Assembly: GCA_013396655.1 (NCBI GenBank)
Contig: WBMV01006647.1
Location: 1,579,438 to 1,643,437, forward strand
Length of the DNA: 64,000 nt
Direction: 5' to 3'
From: Campylorhamphus procurvoides
Lineage: Eukaryota > Chordata > Aves > Passeriformes > Dendrocolaptidae
Below, piece after piece: positions 50,001-63,800 of this stretch. Position 1 is the stretch's first letter, and every line of letters begins with the position of its first letter. Below the pieces are notes generated by a model. The model had not been told where the DNA came from. It was given only the letters and a program-made list of their open reading frames with translations, and searched no databases. The position numbers were made by a program, and so were the translations under genes.

Positions 50001-51641
50001 CACACACAGAGATATTGGCAATGGTGTCTCAGAGAAGTCCTGTCTTTCTTCGTTTTACCAGCTGGACAATACCTAATGATGAATGGTCCTCCTGTCCAAT
50101 TTTATATGCATGTTATAACACTTTATGATGTATGTGAGTGAGTCTCAACGTGATAAGTCCTTGTAACAAACAAAAATATCAAAGGGAGAATGAATGCTCT
50201 GCTTTCAGAGCAAGCAAAGATATATATTTAAAATATATATGTGCTATGTGTAACGCTTTCATTTTGTTGACTCTTATTTTAGCCAGAAATTTATTCATCA
50301 GTAGCAGAGCATTTCACAGCTACATTATTTGCAGGGAGAAGGCAGTACTGGCTCTTGGTATTTCATTTATGGACACATGTCTCTTATTAATAAGTGCTGA
50401 GATTGCACAATAAGAAAAAAAGAGATGTTGCTATAAGTATCTTTATACTTATAGTAACATGTTTGGCCATCATTTTAAGTGTTTATAAAAGTTTCAAGAA
50501 TCGTTCCTTGTCTACTTACACTAATGAGAACACCTGTTAAGTTTAGAACTGCACAGGCTTATTTGCATTGAATTCAGGTTTTTGCATACTGTACACCACT
50601 TTTTGAAACAATTAGATGTTTACAGAGAAATATAGCTAAAAGAAGAACAGCAGCTTGAATGCCCTGCAGTCCAAGTCAGTGCTAATCCCGGTTTGTGTGA
50701 AAAGCAGAAACCTGCTGAATTACAATACTGACACAAATTCAGTGAGCAGTGAACAAAGGTGTACCTGCAAATCCTCTGATAGCAGATGTTTCTTGTGAGG
50801 ATTGGTACCTGCTGTTGAGTAAAGCATCTCTTAGAGATGAAACAGCACTACTGAATGGGATTTTCATTGTTATATTTACCATTTTATTTTCATTTGGATA
50901 GTTTCTTTGCCTTATTTTTTTTTCCAATTACTCAGAACCTCTGTGTACTGAGCATGTACAACATGCGGTCATTTTCCAAAATAGCTGTATATGTTATTTT
51001 ACTAACTTGCCAAAAGCCAATACAACACCACAAGATTCCTCCTACTGCTTGAGATCCAAGACATCATCTCTACAGTAAAGGTTTTTGTGGCCTGGGGCAA
51101 AGAGGTAGGAGGTCCTTTTCTCTAAAAACAGGTCTGCTGAATGGTAAGTGCAACATCCTGCTGTGACAGGCCATGCCAGCTATTGTTTAATAACAATGTA
51201 CAACATCAAAGTTGGTCCATGATCGGAGCACAAACTCTGCCAGCTGTGTCAAGTTCCTAAGTGGTGCTGGCAGGAAAGGATACTGGTTATTATCTTCCTT
51301 CTGCATGCAGGGAGCAAACAATGCATAACATCTTGGGTTTCCCTCTTTCCATCCTTATTTGTATGTAAATATTAGGAAAAGCTAAGCAGGATGAAAAATG
51401 TTTTGAACAGGGCTATTACATCCATTTAAGAAAACAAACATTTCCAACTACAACAAATGAAAAGATTTCTGTTTTAAAAAATTAGTGCTTTAATAAAAAA
51501 TATGCTGTTGAGATTAAGGACAAAGATGAATCCATTTTGACACCTATCTAAGCTCTAGTTTCCACGGAGTCACAGCCTTCTGAGAAAACTTCCACAGATA
51601 ATATAATATTTAACTGAGTACAGAAGAATAAGGATATTTCA

Positions 51642-51800
51642 AATCATAGAATACCAGAACAGTTTGGGTTGTAAGAGACCTTAAAGATCATGTTGTTCTG
51701 CACCCCTTCCACTAGACCAGGTTGCTCCAAGCCCTGTCCAACTTGGCCTTAGACACTTCCAGGGATGGAGTGTCAGTGGAGTTCCCAAACCATTCTTACA
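51642..51800 (-). mobile_element. CR1 LINE 3'-end fragment
   Basis: It begins AATCATAGAATACCAGAACA, then TTTGGGTTGTAAGAGACCTT and AAAGATCAT. It continues through CCACTAGACCAGGTTGCTCC, AAGCCCTGTCC and ACTTCCAGGGATGGAG. This is the reverse complement of the CR1 subfamily whose end reads GGTTTGGGTTGGAAGGGACC. The copy is 5' truncated and minus strand. Confidence 0.9.
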
Positions 51801-52979
51801 CAGTTTTGATATGTATTTCATTTGTGAATGATTTTAAGTAATAAGCAGCACCACAATATAGATAGTACAGAGACAGTGTTAATTCAAAGAATAATATCTT
51901 GTAATTTTTGAAATAAGAAATTCTTGTAATCTGAAAAAAACCCTGGAACTTTGTATGTCTCCAAATTTTTGTGATAGTCTCAAGCCAGTTTTCGGGCGTT
52001 GGAGGATCCTTGGATTTTTATTTAGTCATTTTGAACTACACTGACAGCACTGGAACTGCACTGGCCTTTAAATTTATCAGCTGCTCTATGTGGTAGCTTA
52101 GTAATGACAGAAGGTTACTCAAAATGTTATTTAAAAATAACGCATAACCAAAATACCAAATTATCACAATTGGTGTCTAAAGGGAGCTTCTCTAGGAGGC
52201 AGAATACAGCTCTGAACTCAGGGAATTTCTTACACTAACTGAATTGGTCAGGTAGGGGTCATTGAAAACTACAGAAACATTTGATTATGTAGCTCACAAA
52301 CAATAGAATATAGTTGGATCAAGTCTGCAATCTTAAGAAATGCAATGAAATTAGGAAAAAATGTAAGAAACACATGCTTTTTCTCTAGATCTTAGAATTT
52401 CTGGGATACACCAAATACAAAACAATAAAAGCAAATACATTATTTAAAAAATAACTATAGGTTTTGCAAGTATCTGATTATTTTTTTTAATGATGTAGGC
52501 TTTTCTCATGTATTAGAACATGATGTACACTTTGACATCTGTCAGTCAAGCTTCTGGCTATCACACTGGACAATCTGGAGGGATGCGCCACAATGTGATG
52601 TGGCATGCAGAAAATTTGAAAAACTCCATTTTTCCAAAATAAAAATCGCATCTTCTAGTTTTAAATAGACAAAATGATTGCAAAATATTTGGCCATCAAG
52701 ACTGTAAAGATTGAGGTTGGATAATCAATAACGTTTGTGGTTGAATTACCCACTGATAACAAGTAATTTCCTGCTATTCGTGAGGGGAATTGGGAAGTGG
52801 ATTTTGGGAATTTGGCAGACCCTCTCTCTCTTTTCTAAATATGCTGTGTCTGAAAGCCTGATATTCATTTCTATTGCAAGCTTTGGGATGATGCAGTACA
52901 GGCAAATGCAGGTTTGGGGTGACAGCTCGGTCAGGAACTCCAGGATCTAAATATAAGGGAAGCTAAAAATACACAAAAT

Positions 52980-53170
52980 TATTGAGCCCAGGAATGGCTG
53001 GGCATTCGGGGGTCGAGTCCTCCGTGCCATAAGCATGAGACCAACTTTATGTGAATCCATTCAACACCATTATTGTTGCTTCATTTCTTGTCACTAATAA
53101 ATGTACAGTACACAAGGCAAAGAAGGGGAGTGGTTTAAAACACATTATGGCCCCCTTGTCCAAAAGTGTC
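52980..53170 (-). mobile_element. Possible solitary LTR end (endogenous retrovirus-like), low certainty
   Basis: Read on the minus strand, the segment has an ATAAAGTTGG stretch (polyadenylation-signal-like) followed by GGCACGGAGGACTCGACCCC and CGAATGCCCAGCC. This resembles the R-U5 end of avian LTRs in layout. A CpG-bearing 6-bp hairpin (CGGGGG, loop TCGAGT, CCTCCG) sits at about 53009-53026. The element may extend to about 53420. I cannot see terminal TG/CA ends, a target-site duplication or any internal viral gene, so this remains tentative. Confidence 0.3.
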
Positions 53171-56100
53171 ATCTTTACATATTAATTCAAGCACTGTGGA
53201 TGATGTGCCAAGAGTCTCATGGTTATACAGCAACCCAGGGTGCAGAAACACAAGGGTTGTAACCAGGGTATCATCCCACAGACCCCTGACTCACACAGTC
53301 CTTGCCCTCCTCACCACCTTGTTAGAAATCTTGGGTACATTATTACTCTCACCAAAGTCAATGGTACATGACAACTCAAAAGCAACATCCCACCAACAAC
53401 ATGGACATTAAACCGAAGGCGAAAGAGCAAGTCTTAAGGAAACTGGAATTTCAGTCTTGACTTTCTGTTCTGTGTTATATTACCATCTTTTAAAATGGCA
53501 CCCATGACCTAATCCTTGTACTGTTCTCCTACCACTAAGATATTTCAGAATGCTCTCAGATTCTTGATTCTGACAAAGAAAACTCATAAGTGACTTCTCA
53601 GTACTTTGGGGTACTAACTCATTATACCAGAGCTGGAAGAGCTGACTCTACTAGTCTTGTCTATGAGCAGAGACAAGCGAGCGAGTTTGAACTATAAACA
53701 GAACCAATTACATTACCATTTCCCAACGCTTTCAAGAATCAGACTTGAGCTTTTATTTGTTTCACAAAAAAGCTGTGATCCGTTATGCTAATAAGTCTAA
53801 AAATTGATTAAAAGGAAAACATTCAAAGCAGAACCTGGCAGTACAGCTTCTTATGTGCTTCCCTTTCATCTGCCGGAACACGGGAGCCCTGATTCAGCAA
53901 GGTACTTCATTAAGCAAGAGGCAACGTGCAGAATCTGAGTGCTTGAGCTGTTTTCAGTCACAAGAGTGAAATGAGCCAATCAGCTCGAGCAAAAAATAGC
54001 AGAAAAGTTATATTTATTCACGGAGTGAATATTTCAAGGAACAAAAGATATGTTAGTGACAGTCAGTAAGAGCTGCATGTAAATTAACAGCAGAACTACA
54101 AGAAATAAAGTTAGCTCTCACTTGTAAGGCTAACAGGAAAAGAAAGCCATACCTTTCAGCCCAAATGAGAGAAAAGAATACCTTCTCAAGGAATTTAAGA
54201 GGGAGAAAATCAAAAATAACTGTAAAATAATCTCTGCCACCTATTGGTTTCTTTCACCATTAGAAGCAAACTTGCACTACTAACCTCGTATACCTACTTG
54301 GAGAATATAATATCAGAAAATATCAGAAAAGTGTATTTTTTTTTTATATTTTGGCTATATTAGTAAAAGCACAGCCAGAACACCTTGAAAATAATGAGAG
54401 GAAAATAATAGCTAAGTAAGAAATTGTACCTAGCTTTCAGCTAAACTTTTAGTCTTATTTTGCCAACAATCTCCATAACTCACTCTTCTGAGAACAGATG
54501 AACTGATTCTCTATCACAGCCAAGCTCATAATGTCTGAGATTAACTAGAAGTCCCTCACTTAGAGGGTGACCTTACAAAGAATTAAGCCATAAATTAGAT
54601 ACTGCCAGAACTTGAGAATTAAAAGAAAAAGAAATTGCTGAGAGTTTATACGTGTTTAGAAATTCAATTATATTATTTTGCCTCCTGTTGAAACGCAAAC
54701 CCATGGGCTGAAAGCACAGAAACACAACATATCTAAACAAACTAGCGAGAAATACCAAAATAGGTGAATATTTATCAAACCCCTTGCTTAACAAAGGAAG
54801 GGGACTGATATCCGGGTTATTTGGAAAGCTGCTTTTATCGGCAGAGAGAACAGGATCTGAGTTTCACGCTTAACTCTGAATGATAACTCATCCCCGGTTT
54901 TCACTGCTTTTGCTCGATGACAGGTCATTCACCTCACTACTGTCATGCGTTACAAAAATTAGCAACCAAGCAAATGAATCTAGATCAGTCCCTATGACTG
55001 AACTTGCTCATTTGCCTCTATGCTCTATTTCCTCCTAGAAACCCGTTTGCTGCATCACAGGACCAACTTCACAGCCGACACGGAGCAAGAGAGCCGGAGA
55101 ACCTTGTGAATTTTCCCAATGTATCAGACTTACAGAAACACCTGTGCTAAATAACTTTGTGCTGAGCTACTGTGAAAAGCTGCAGTGTTAAGTAGCAATC
55201 ACAGTTTCTGATTTTTCACTGAGCTGGTTACTCTTCTGCCAGAGTCCTCCGAGCTGTCAGGCAGAGCGTGAATGGTCCCCATTTTAATCTGGTCGCCTTT
55301 CTCATTATTTAAATCGTTAAAGTCCTACATTTCTTTATTTATCTGGAAGTATCATTATATCAATACAATGGGAGTTGAGCAGCAGCTGATAAAGTTGAAA
55401 AAAATCTGTTTATAAATGCCTTTAATTTCTGAATTGAAACCGCTGATTCACTCACTATGATAAGATAAGAATGGTTGAAGAAAATCTGAGGCATTTGATT
55501 TGATACAGGTTTAAAAGCGTTGTTTCTCTTCTTTAAAAATATCCCAGATCCAGCGTGGAAGAACAAAATTACTGTAAAATTAAATAAACTTAAAAGTTGC
55601 TGCTGATCCACCCCTTATTAAGGGCTGCAGTGTTTATGTGAGGAAAAGCTCTGATTTCCATTTTACAAGGGAACAATGCCTTTAAATCTACACAAGAACT
55701 TAAAAAGATGCATTTGCATGGATACAGAGCTCATTATAGGCTTTAAGCATGTTAATGATTAGATGGAAAACTTGTTCAAACAAATTATTGACTCTGATAG
55801 TGAAGATCAGAGAGATAGTAAAGCTCTGCAAGCAGGTAGGGAAAGTTGCAATGAGGTTTATTCAAGGAGTTGCCCTTCCCAGAGCAGTAAATTACAACAG
55901 TCTCAGGTCTGGGAGAAAACATCAAATACCTGCACGTGCCTTCACACCTTGTGGGGGGAGAAGCAGGTAAATTCATGTGCTGTTACTCATGGCAACATCA
56001 AAAAGGATTCCCCTTTTATATCTTTAACCCCTTCACGTGTGTTTCCTTCCTACACAAACTGCTCTGCAGTTCTTGAGTCGCAACTCCAGGAAAGTGGGAA

Positions 56101-57267
56101 TTGAGCTCTGCTAATAAGGATTTATCTGCAGTGATGTCTCCATCAACATGAGTGGAGACTGGAGAGAGGTGTAGGTGCTCCACTCAAGCTGGAGTGAACC
56201 TAAACCAACATTTACTTAGCCAAACCCTTGGAAACCGGGAGAGGAAAAAAAGCGAAAGTTGTTAAAAATTTACTACTGTTGGTTTCAAGCAAAATTTTAA
56301 GTAATTTCTGATTTTCCCCAGACTCCAGGCAGGCGTGCACAGCTCATGGTATTTAAATGAAGCTCCCACAACATTTTGTGGCAACACGGTATTTTATGGG
56401 AGCGAATGCAAAACACAGCAGCAGCACCACTGTAAACTTTGAAACGTTTCAAAGAATATCAAGCCCAAACTGCGCTGCCAATATAGTTTTAAGTACGACG
56501 TAGCGAGCTAAATTATGCAAGCAACCGTTTCTCACGTGAGTAGTTCCAATGATTTCAGACAAGGGCGATATCTGTGATGAAGGCTTGCAGAAGAAGATGC
56601 TCAGAAAGTATAAAAAAGAGTATTTTCCAGTGCAAAGAAGGTTAGCACACCCAGACTCGTGTTTAGGTAGGTTTGCCTGCGCTCTCATGATTCTCCTTTC
56701 CTACATGAACTGTGTTTCAAATCTATAATTCATACAAAGTGAGAATTTCAGTGTTTTTCTTTCACTAAAGAGCCTATTGTGAATGGCCCCAGGACAACTC
56801 CCCCAGCCAGGTAATTTAAACTGCAGAAAAGATAGGCAGAGACGTTATTTTCAGCAAGGTCTCAAGGTGGCTTTCAATTCAGAAAAACAATTGACTGATG
56901 TTTCTCTGTTTGCTGCCAGGAAGCTCTATGTAGTATTTCTAGAGCTTTTTCTCCACTCTACCCAACATGTGGGCTCAGTGTCAAGCTGTGAGTTTGTAAA
57001 TCTTTTTCAGCACTTACCAGAGCTCAACATGAATTATGGTATTGCCAAATCTGCCTTATGCAGCTTTTTTTACACGAGAAGAAAATGTATGATTTTATGG
57101 TCAAAAAGAAACATCTACATGCCTGCAATGGGAAAATGAAATCAGTTGGGATTGAACCCCAGGAAAAAATATTCCCCCTGATTTTGATTCTTTACCGCCT
57201 TCAAACTTTGGAAACTTCTGAGCTGCTGAGCTTTTCTCAGTGCATATGGTATTTCTCTGTACCTTTA

Positions 57268-57315
57268 TTAGCTATATTAGCTAAGATTTTATTAACTAAG
57301 ATTTTGTTAACTTAA
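57268..57315. repeat. Short 15-bp tandem repeat
   Basis: TTAGCTAAGATTTTA (57277) is followed by TTAACTAAGATTTTG and a partial third unit TTAACTTAA. A partial unit also precedes it. Confidence 0.8.
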
Positions 57316-57460
57316 TGTCCACCTCAAAAATCCCAGCTACTTCAGAGGATGATTTGCCCTAAAACGCGTGTTAATTTTTAATATAAATACCTTCCTATTT
57401 TTTGAGAAATAGTTAGAATGAGAGATAAATCAGCCCTTTTGTTGAGGGCTAATAAACTTT

Positions 57461-57488
57461 GTGCGTGTGCGTGTGTGTGCGTGTGTGA
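57461..57488. repeat. (GT)n with GC interruptions
   Basis: Alternating GTGC/GTGT units over about 28 bp, purine-pyrimidine alternating and so potentially Z-forming. Confidence 0.9.
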
Positions 57489-60400
57489 GTGACTTAATAC
57501 CATTATAATAATATTATATGGCAGGCAAAAATATAATGAAAATGATAATTTGCCAAAAAGATTTAAAAAACACTGAGGTGTTACCTATCAAAAGTTCTCC
57601 TTCTGTCTATGATACAGCACAGATTGCAATCGTGACAGTAAATCTGGTGCTATTGTTAATGCCATGGCACTTTGGTTTTTGGCTTGCTTCAGTCCAATCT
57701 GTGACATGCTTGTGAATATCTTTCTTCTGTTCTGTCTGTATGGCATATGGATTTCTGGGATACAACGTCAGACCTATCCACATAACAAGTGTTCAGAGCA
57801 CCTTATCATTTTAAAAAGCCAATTACTCAAAAAGACAAATGTGAAATGTTTCACATTTAATGATGAGCAAATCTGCAAAACAAATGCAATTTTGCTTCAT
57901 TTGAAAAAGTTTAGTTTAACTGTAAATATTGCAATGGAGTCCCTAGCAATACACACCACGGGTAGGGACAGGCTCATTTTATGCATATTGTACATCATCA
58001 CTGTCACTTAAATCTGCAAGATTTTCCATGCTAAGTTGTTTTAAATAAATAGAAAGAAATGAGATACAAAAGAGTGAAATATATGCTTCTGAATAGACTG
58101 TAAAAATGTCACTGCTAGTACTGAGCATTGGACACTTAAAAAAAAAATATTTTGAAAGTCTCTCCCAAAAAAACGAAAACTGCATATGTCTACAGAGGTA
58201 AAGGTCAGTAATGAAACAATTAACAGCAAAAATACCAATCCATTTTTTAGAAATATTTGTCAATATATAAAGAATGTTTTGTACTGCACAGAAGTGCTCA
58301 ATTAATCCTGGTTTAGTGGCCGTATGTCAGATTCCCAGACTGAAAGGATGTCAGCTCAGCAACTTAAATACACACAGGTTCAAAAGCAAGATTTTGCAAG
58401 GACTTCAGGACGGCAGAAATTTGTGACTTTGTGCTGCAGTACTAATAGTGTTCCTGATTCAATTAAATTCTTACAAAATTCTTTGACTACTACAGTCAAA
58501 ATGCAGTGCAGTGGATTCTTTTTTGAATGAAAGGCTATGGGTATATATTTATACCTTCATGTCTGAAAAATCTATAGACACACATAGACCAGCCACTGCT
58601 ACAGATAATTTCATGATTGCCAGTTACCTAAATTTTAGGTGCTGAGTACCAGGGAAGGAATTAAAATGGTTATTGTTAAAGTAGGAGCATACTGGGCTAA
58701 AAGGCAGGGAGAACAGTGATATTAGTGGGAGTATTTGACTCAGCAAGGCAAATGGATTTATGGGCAATATTTAAAATACATGGGAAACATATAAACAGAT
58801 TTTAATATTGGAGATTTTTGTGACTAATTTGATTTTTAAACCCCTTGCACTAAACTGAGAGCACTGGTAACAAAATACTATAGAACATGGGAAACTGAAT
58901 GCAGCTGGCACTGGTAATTTTAGAAGAAACTAATCTTGATATTTATAACATCATGTAGCAAGCAGAACAGTTTTACCAGGCTGGGAATGTTGAAATACAA
59001 AAAAGTTCACCTTTCAGCTATTGTGTTTTAGCTCTATTCCACTAGAAAAAAAAATCAGAAATCAGTTGTTGCAATGCAAATATTAAGAAAGTTTATTATG
59101 ATATATAGCCACGGAGATACCTTTTTTTAAACTGCCTGTACATGTATTGTATTTTATATTAAATTTTTGTAATCCAGCTCAGGGACTTAATATATACAGC
59201 TGAAAAATCAGTTCATAAATTATATTTAGAAAGCCAGAAAATATGCTGAGCTACAACATTAGATAAAAACCTTGTTTTAAATACATTCCTTTTAGTATTT
59301 TTTTTAGCTTTCAATTTAGGGTTTGATGTTTTTACCTGTAGAATGCCAGATATAATGAACTAATAACTAAAACATATAAAAGGATATTTTGCCCTTAATC
59401 TTGGAAACAGCTGTAATAATAATTCCCCAAATACTTTTTGCCATTGCTGCACAACAATAAGCATAAGTGTACATACGAACCTGCAATTCAGCTCACAATT
59501 TCATTATGGTATTTAGTTTCTACAATTTTGGATTGTAAGGGGAAAATAAACATTCATAAAACATAACAGACCCAAACCATTTCATAAATTAAGCTGTATA
59601 ATATATTTAAATCTGAGTGATTTGCATCAGAGGGTAATTTTAAGCAGCATCCTTAATGTTCAGGAGTAATGAAGGTAAAGGAATAGATGGTTTCAAAACG
59701 TAGGACTTTACTAAAGGCAGAGATTTTAATTTGCAGGGGACTGTGCAAGCTTTTAGCCTGCTTTTGTAGTACGTGTTTTTGTTTTTGTGCTTCTCCCTTG
59801 CACACCCACTCACCAACTTCAGCGCTGCGCCGCACATTTGAATGAAGTGAAAAGCTCAATGGGTAATTGTCAAAATACTTTCATTTCTCCCACTTTCACA
59901 CAAGAACCAAATAAAGGCAGGAGAGTCTCCCGCTTCCCACAAACACCCTGAAATCGGCAGCATTCCACCTGGAGCTACCAAAGAGCACAGCTGAGCCTCC
60001 CAGATCACATCTCTTTTTTTTTAATGCCAGAAATACACCTTGAAAGCAAACGCATTTCTCTCGAGTTTCGGGAGCTGATGTCAAAATTGCCCACCACCTA
60101 GTTCATGCAAAAATCTGTTTATACATGTTCTCTCTCTCTCTCCTGGTATTACAGAAAAGAAATGTCAGTAATAATCAAGCGAGGGTGCTGAATTAAAATC
60201 TGAAATCGCTAACAAACCGATCTGTACAAAAGTGTCAGTGTTAAGATTTCCAGACTGGGGGTTGTGCGACAGAACGAGGAGCTCAGACAGAAGAAAACAG
60301 CTCTCCACTCCAGTACTTTCACCCCGTTAATCTCACATGTGCTTTGCCACGGATTTCTTGCTATTTTATTTTTAACCTCTGCTACCTTGTGGGAAGTGGG

Positions 60401-60747
60401 CTATTCCAAGGGTGCTCGCAAGCAAAGCTCTGATTTTGCAGATGGATGCAAAGCACTGTTAAATGAGAGGTTTAAGAAGGACTTTTTCAATTTACTTTGA
60501 GCTTAATCTGAAGTGGTTTAATCACGGCTTGTACACATCTTCTTAAAAATTGTTCTAAGGCAGGGGAGAAGTAATAATCACGTAGGAAATCATCGTGACA
60601 GATGCTGGCTCCCATGATCCCATTTACACGTTTAACATCACAAATGAAAACCTATCTGGGCAATACCTGTGTCAGAGAGGTGTCAGGTGGTCATTTGGCA
60701 CAGGAGAATAGGAAGGAATCAGAGCAGCTTTTTGAAAATGACTTTTT

Positions 60748-60836
60748 TTTTCCCCCTTCTTTTTTTTGGTGTGTGTGTATAGAGGGGCAGGATTTATTTT
60801 TTTTTTGGTTTTTCTTCTTCTCTTTTTTTTTTTTTG
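60748..60836. repeat. Long T-rich pyrimidine tract
   Basis: A T9C5 run and several T runs of 8-13 bases are broken by short GTGTG, GGATT and TTCTTC segments. Low-complexity DNA; the Phe-rich open frame over it is an artefact. Confidence 0.85.
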
Positions 60837-63800
60837 CACCTGTTATTCTAAAATTTCTTTCAGTTACATTTCAAAACACTACAGTTGGGATCTCCTTGCC
60901 AACCTGAGATGGCATAAGCCTGGGTAACAGAACAAAATGTGAGAAGGTCCTTCTGTCTTTAACGCCTGTTCACCAATGAATCAGCCTCCAATTAATCTGT
61001 TTCTTCAGTAGGAGTTTAATAAAAGTCAAGCACACACATGTTCAGTCTTGTTTAGTATTAAAGCTGTGTTAACATTATCTGCCTAGCCAGGTCAAAAATC
61101 TTATAGAATTAAATGCCAGAAAGCATTTCAGAATTTTAAGGGCTTTACAATTTTTTGTAAGTAATTGATTATGCAAGGCAGGGTAGTTTAAATTTAAAAC
61201 AGGATAGTGATGAGTGTGATGTCACTTTTCATTACATTTTTCAGAAAAGTTTGTTTCATGGCCAAACTACACATAAAACCTGACTTATTAGATTTGCTAT
61301 TTTGCATTTTCGCGAACCAGAAAAAAGAATTAATAAATCAACAGCCCAGATTTCCTTTCCACATCATGAAGTAGAAACTGAGTAGGTTGTGCACATCCCA
61401 AATTTCCACACTGTCTGTCAGGCTATCTGCTAAAATCACAGTCTAGATTTTGCCCTACTCAGCTGTTCCTCTAATTTGACTTGGAAAAGCAAGGTATTAT
61501 AATATCAGGATTGTGCTGTATCACTCCCTGGGTAAAGTGAACGTGTCAGGCCATACAAAGAGTCAAATAAGCACAGCCTTGAGTCAGAACATGCTTATAG
61601 GTAATGTAGGCAAAGAATTTGCTTGGAGATATGTAAGGAAACTCCGATCTCCAAATAAGCACAATCTCTCTCTATTGACTAAAGTTCTGCTTATCACCAT
61701 TCAAACATGCCTATAATTTCCAACTGACAAAAAGAAAAGGTTGAGGGAGAAATAAAACCACGAAAGAAAACCCCAACATATTAATCACAAACATGTTGCT
61801 ATGAAAGGGTGGAGCACGTTGCCAACTCTGTCCATAAAATCTACTCCTCATATCCTGGTTAACAGCACTGAAGACACTTTTTCCAAAGAAAGTTACAAGC
61901 AATTTAGTTCCTACTGCCACCAAATGTTCAGCACAAAATGTGGTTCCAGGCACTGTGTGGCATCCTCAGTCCCCTCTGCTACCAAGAGGAGAGAGGTGGT
62001 CTCAGCTTTTCCCCTGCTTCATCTCCCTTTTCACCCCTTCCCATGGCTGGAGAACGGCTGTACTGCAGAGCTCTCCATCCATCTCCACTCCATCCTCCCC
62101 AGGATCAAATAAGCAGTGGTGTATGTTAAGGACATGATGCAATGCATAACACAGATAATAATGTATAGCCCATGGAGCCTCAGCACCCATGTCTCAGTCT
62201 GTGCCAATAATCACCTCCAAACAGGAATTAAAAAAAAACTAAGAATAAAAATTCAAAGGTCTTTGGTCAAATACCATCATTTCCAGGTATAAGGACAAAG
62301 AGAAAGAAGAAAAGTTGAGCTTATATGTTTAAACAGGTTAGCTCATAACATCAAGTTAAGCATCTTCATAAGTTTTAAAGCATAGTAAAAGTACAGAAAG
62401 AAAAGAAAAAAGAGCTAAAAAGGGAATCACGAGGGACATGAGAGAAGGGAAACAAAACAAGCAACAAAAAAAGCCATTAAAAATAGAGCCACAGAAAAGT
62501 AGGCATGCTTATAGCAGTGGAGGACAGCCAGCATTGGATAAACAAAGACAATTTTGGAAGTGGCACAGTAAAAATAGGTCAGTACTACATATAAGTAGAA
62601 ATTAATATGATGGAAATTATTTAACAAGCCAATATACTGTACTCTGTACAGTGCCATGATCATTAAACTGGTGAATGGGTGTTAATGTGGTAGAAGGAAA
62701 GCAATGCATAAAAAGTCAAATCAATACAGCAAGAACAGACCAGCAGGAGAGCAGAAATAAAGACAATCGAAAACAACAGTGCTCTTAGTACAGCTGCCCT
62801 ATAAAATAAAACTGATCAATATACAGGTAAAGGAACAAGCAGTGTATCACAGTGGGCTGAAATACAGGCAGATATCAGTTTAAAACTATATATATATATT
62901 AAACTCAGTTCATTCTGTCAGTGGGGTTGAACTGGCTGAGCAATGCCCAGGATGGAAGAACAGAGCACTGCACCAGTAAAGCAAACAATAACACAAAAAC
63001 ATCAGACAGATATAAAAATAAAGGGAAGCAGCCCTGCTAGCTCTTTTAGCCTGGCAAGCTTATGCTCAGTAACTTTAAAATATACAAGTTTCTGTTACTT
63101 TTTAATAAAAACATGATTAGACTAATAATTTTCAGTTCCCATGACATGGACATCTGGTAGTCATGACTAATAGAAAAAAGGCAGATGTCAAAGAACTTTA
63201 ATTATGACCTCAAATGACTCTTAATATTCTGTTATTTGGTTTGTACTAACAGAAAATGAAGTACAGCAGTTCTGAGATGTGAGTAAATGAGCACTATTGG
63301 ACAAACTGCTTTTATACTAGGCTTTATTCATATTTGCACCTAAAAGTAGTTCCTCTATACTTCTCCTAGTAACTGTTAAAACCTTTTCTTTGAAATTTCC
63401 AGATTAAAAGCATATTGTAATTTTTTTGTATCCTTGCATTTTTCTTTACTCATTGAGTTCCATTGCAATAAACCATTTTCCTATGTGTTTTTAATGTAAA
63501 TAAATTTAAAATGAAAATTTTGCAACTAAACCACTTGGTTTTTAATAGACACCATAAAAATATAAAATAATCATTATAAAAAAAGAAAAACATGAACTGA
63601 ATGTTGCGTCTGCTGTCTGCTTGACACAAGGACATCTGGAGAGCTGGGCAGTGCGTTCACTGGGGTGGTATGTGAACTTTACTTTAGGATTAGAACAAAA
63701 ATGGCAACCTCATAAATGTCTCCACCATCCTTCAGAGAATAGCAGGCAACCTCCCAGACTACAGCAATGAAAAGTTGTGGTTACAGAGCACATTTGAGAA

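Noticed and set aside
55763..56104. Plus-strand frame beginning with an acidic DSDSEDQRDS stretch
   Set aside because: It looked protein-like at first, but the rest is Ser/Cys-rich noise without a domain or splice context, and another plus-strand frame is also open there.
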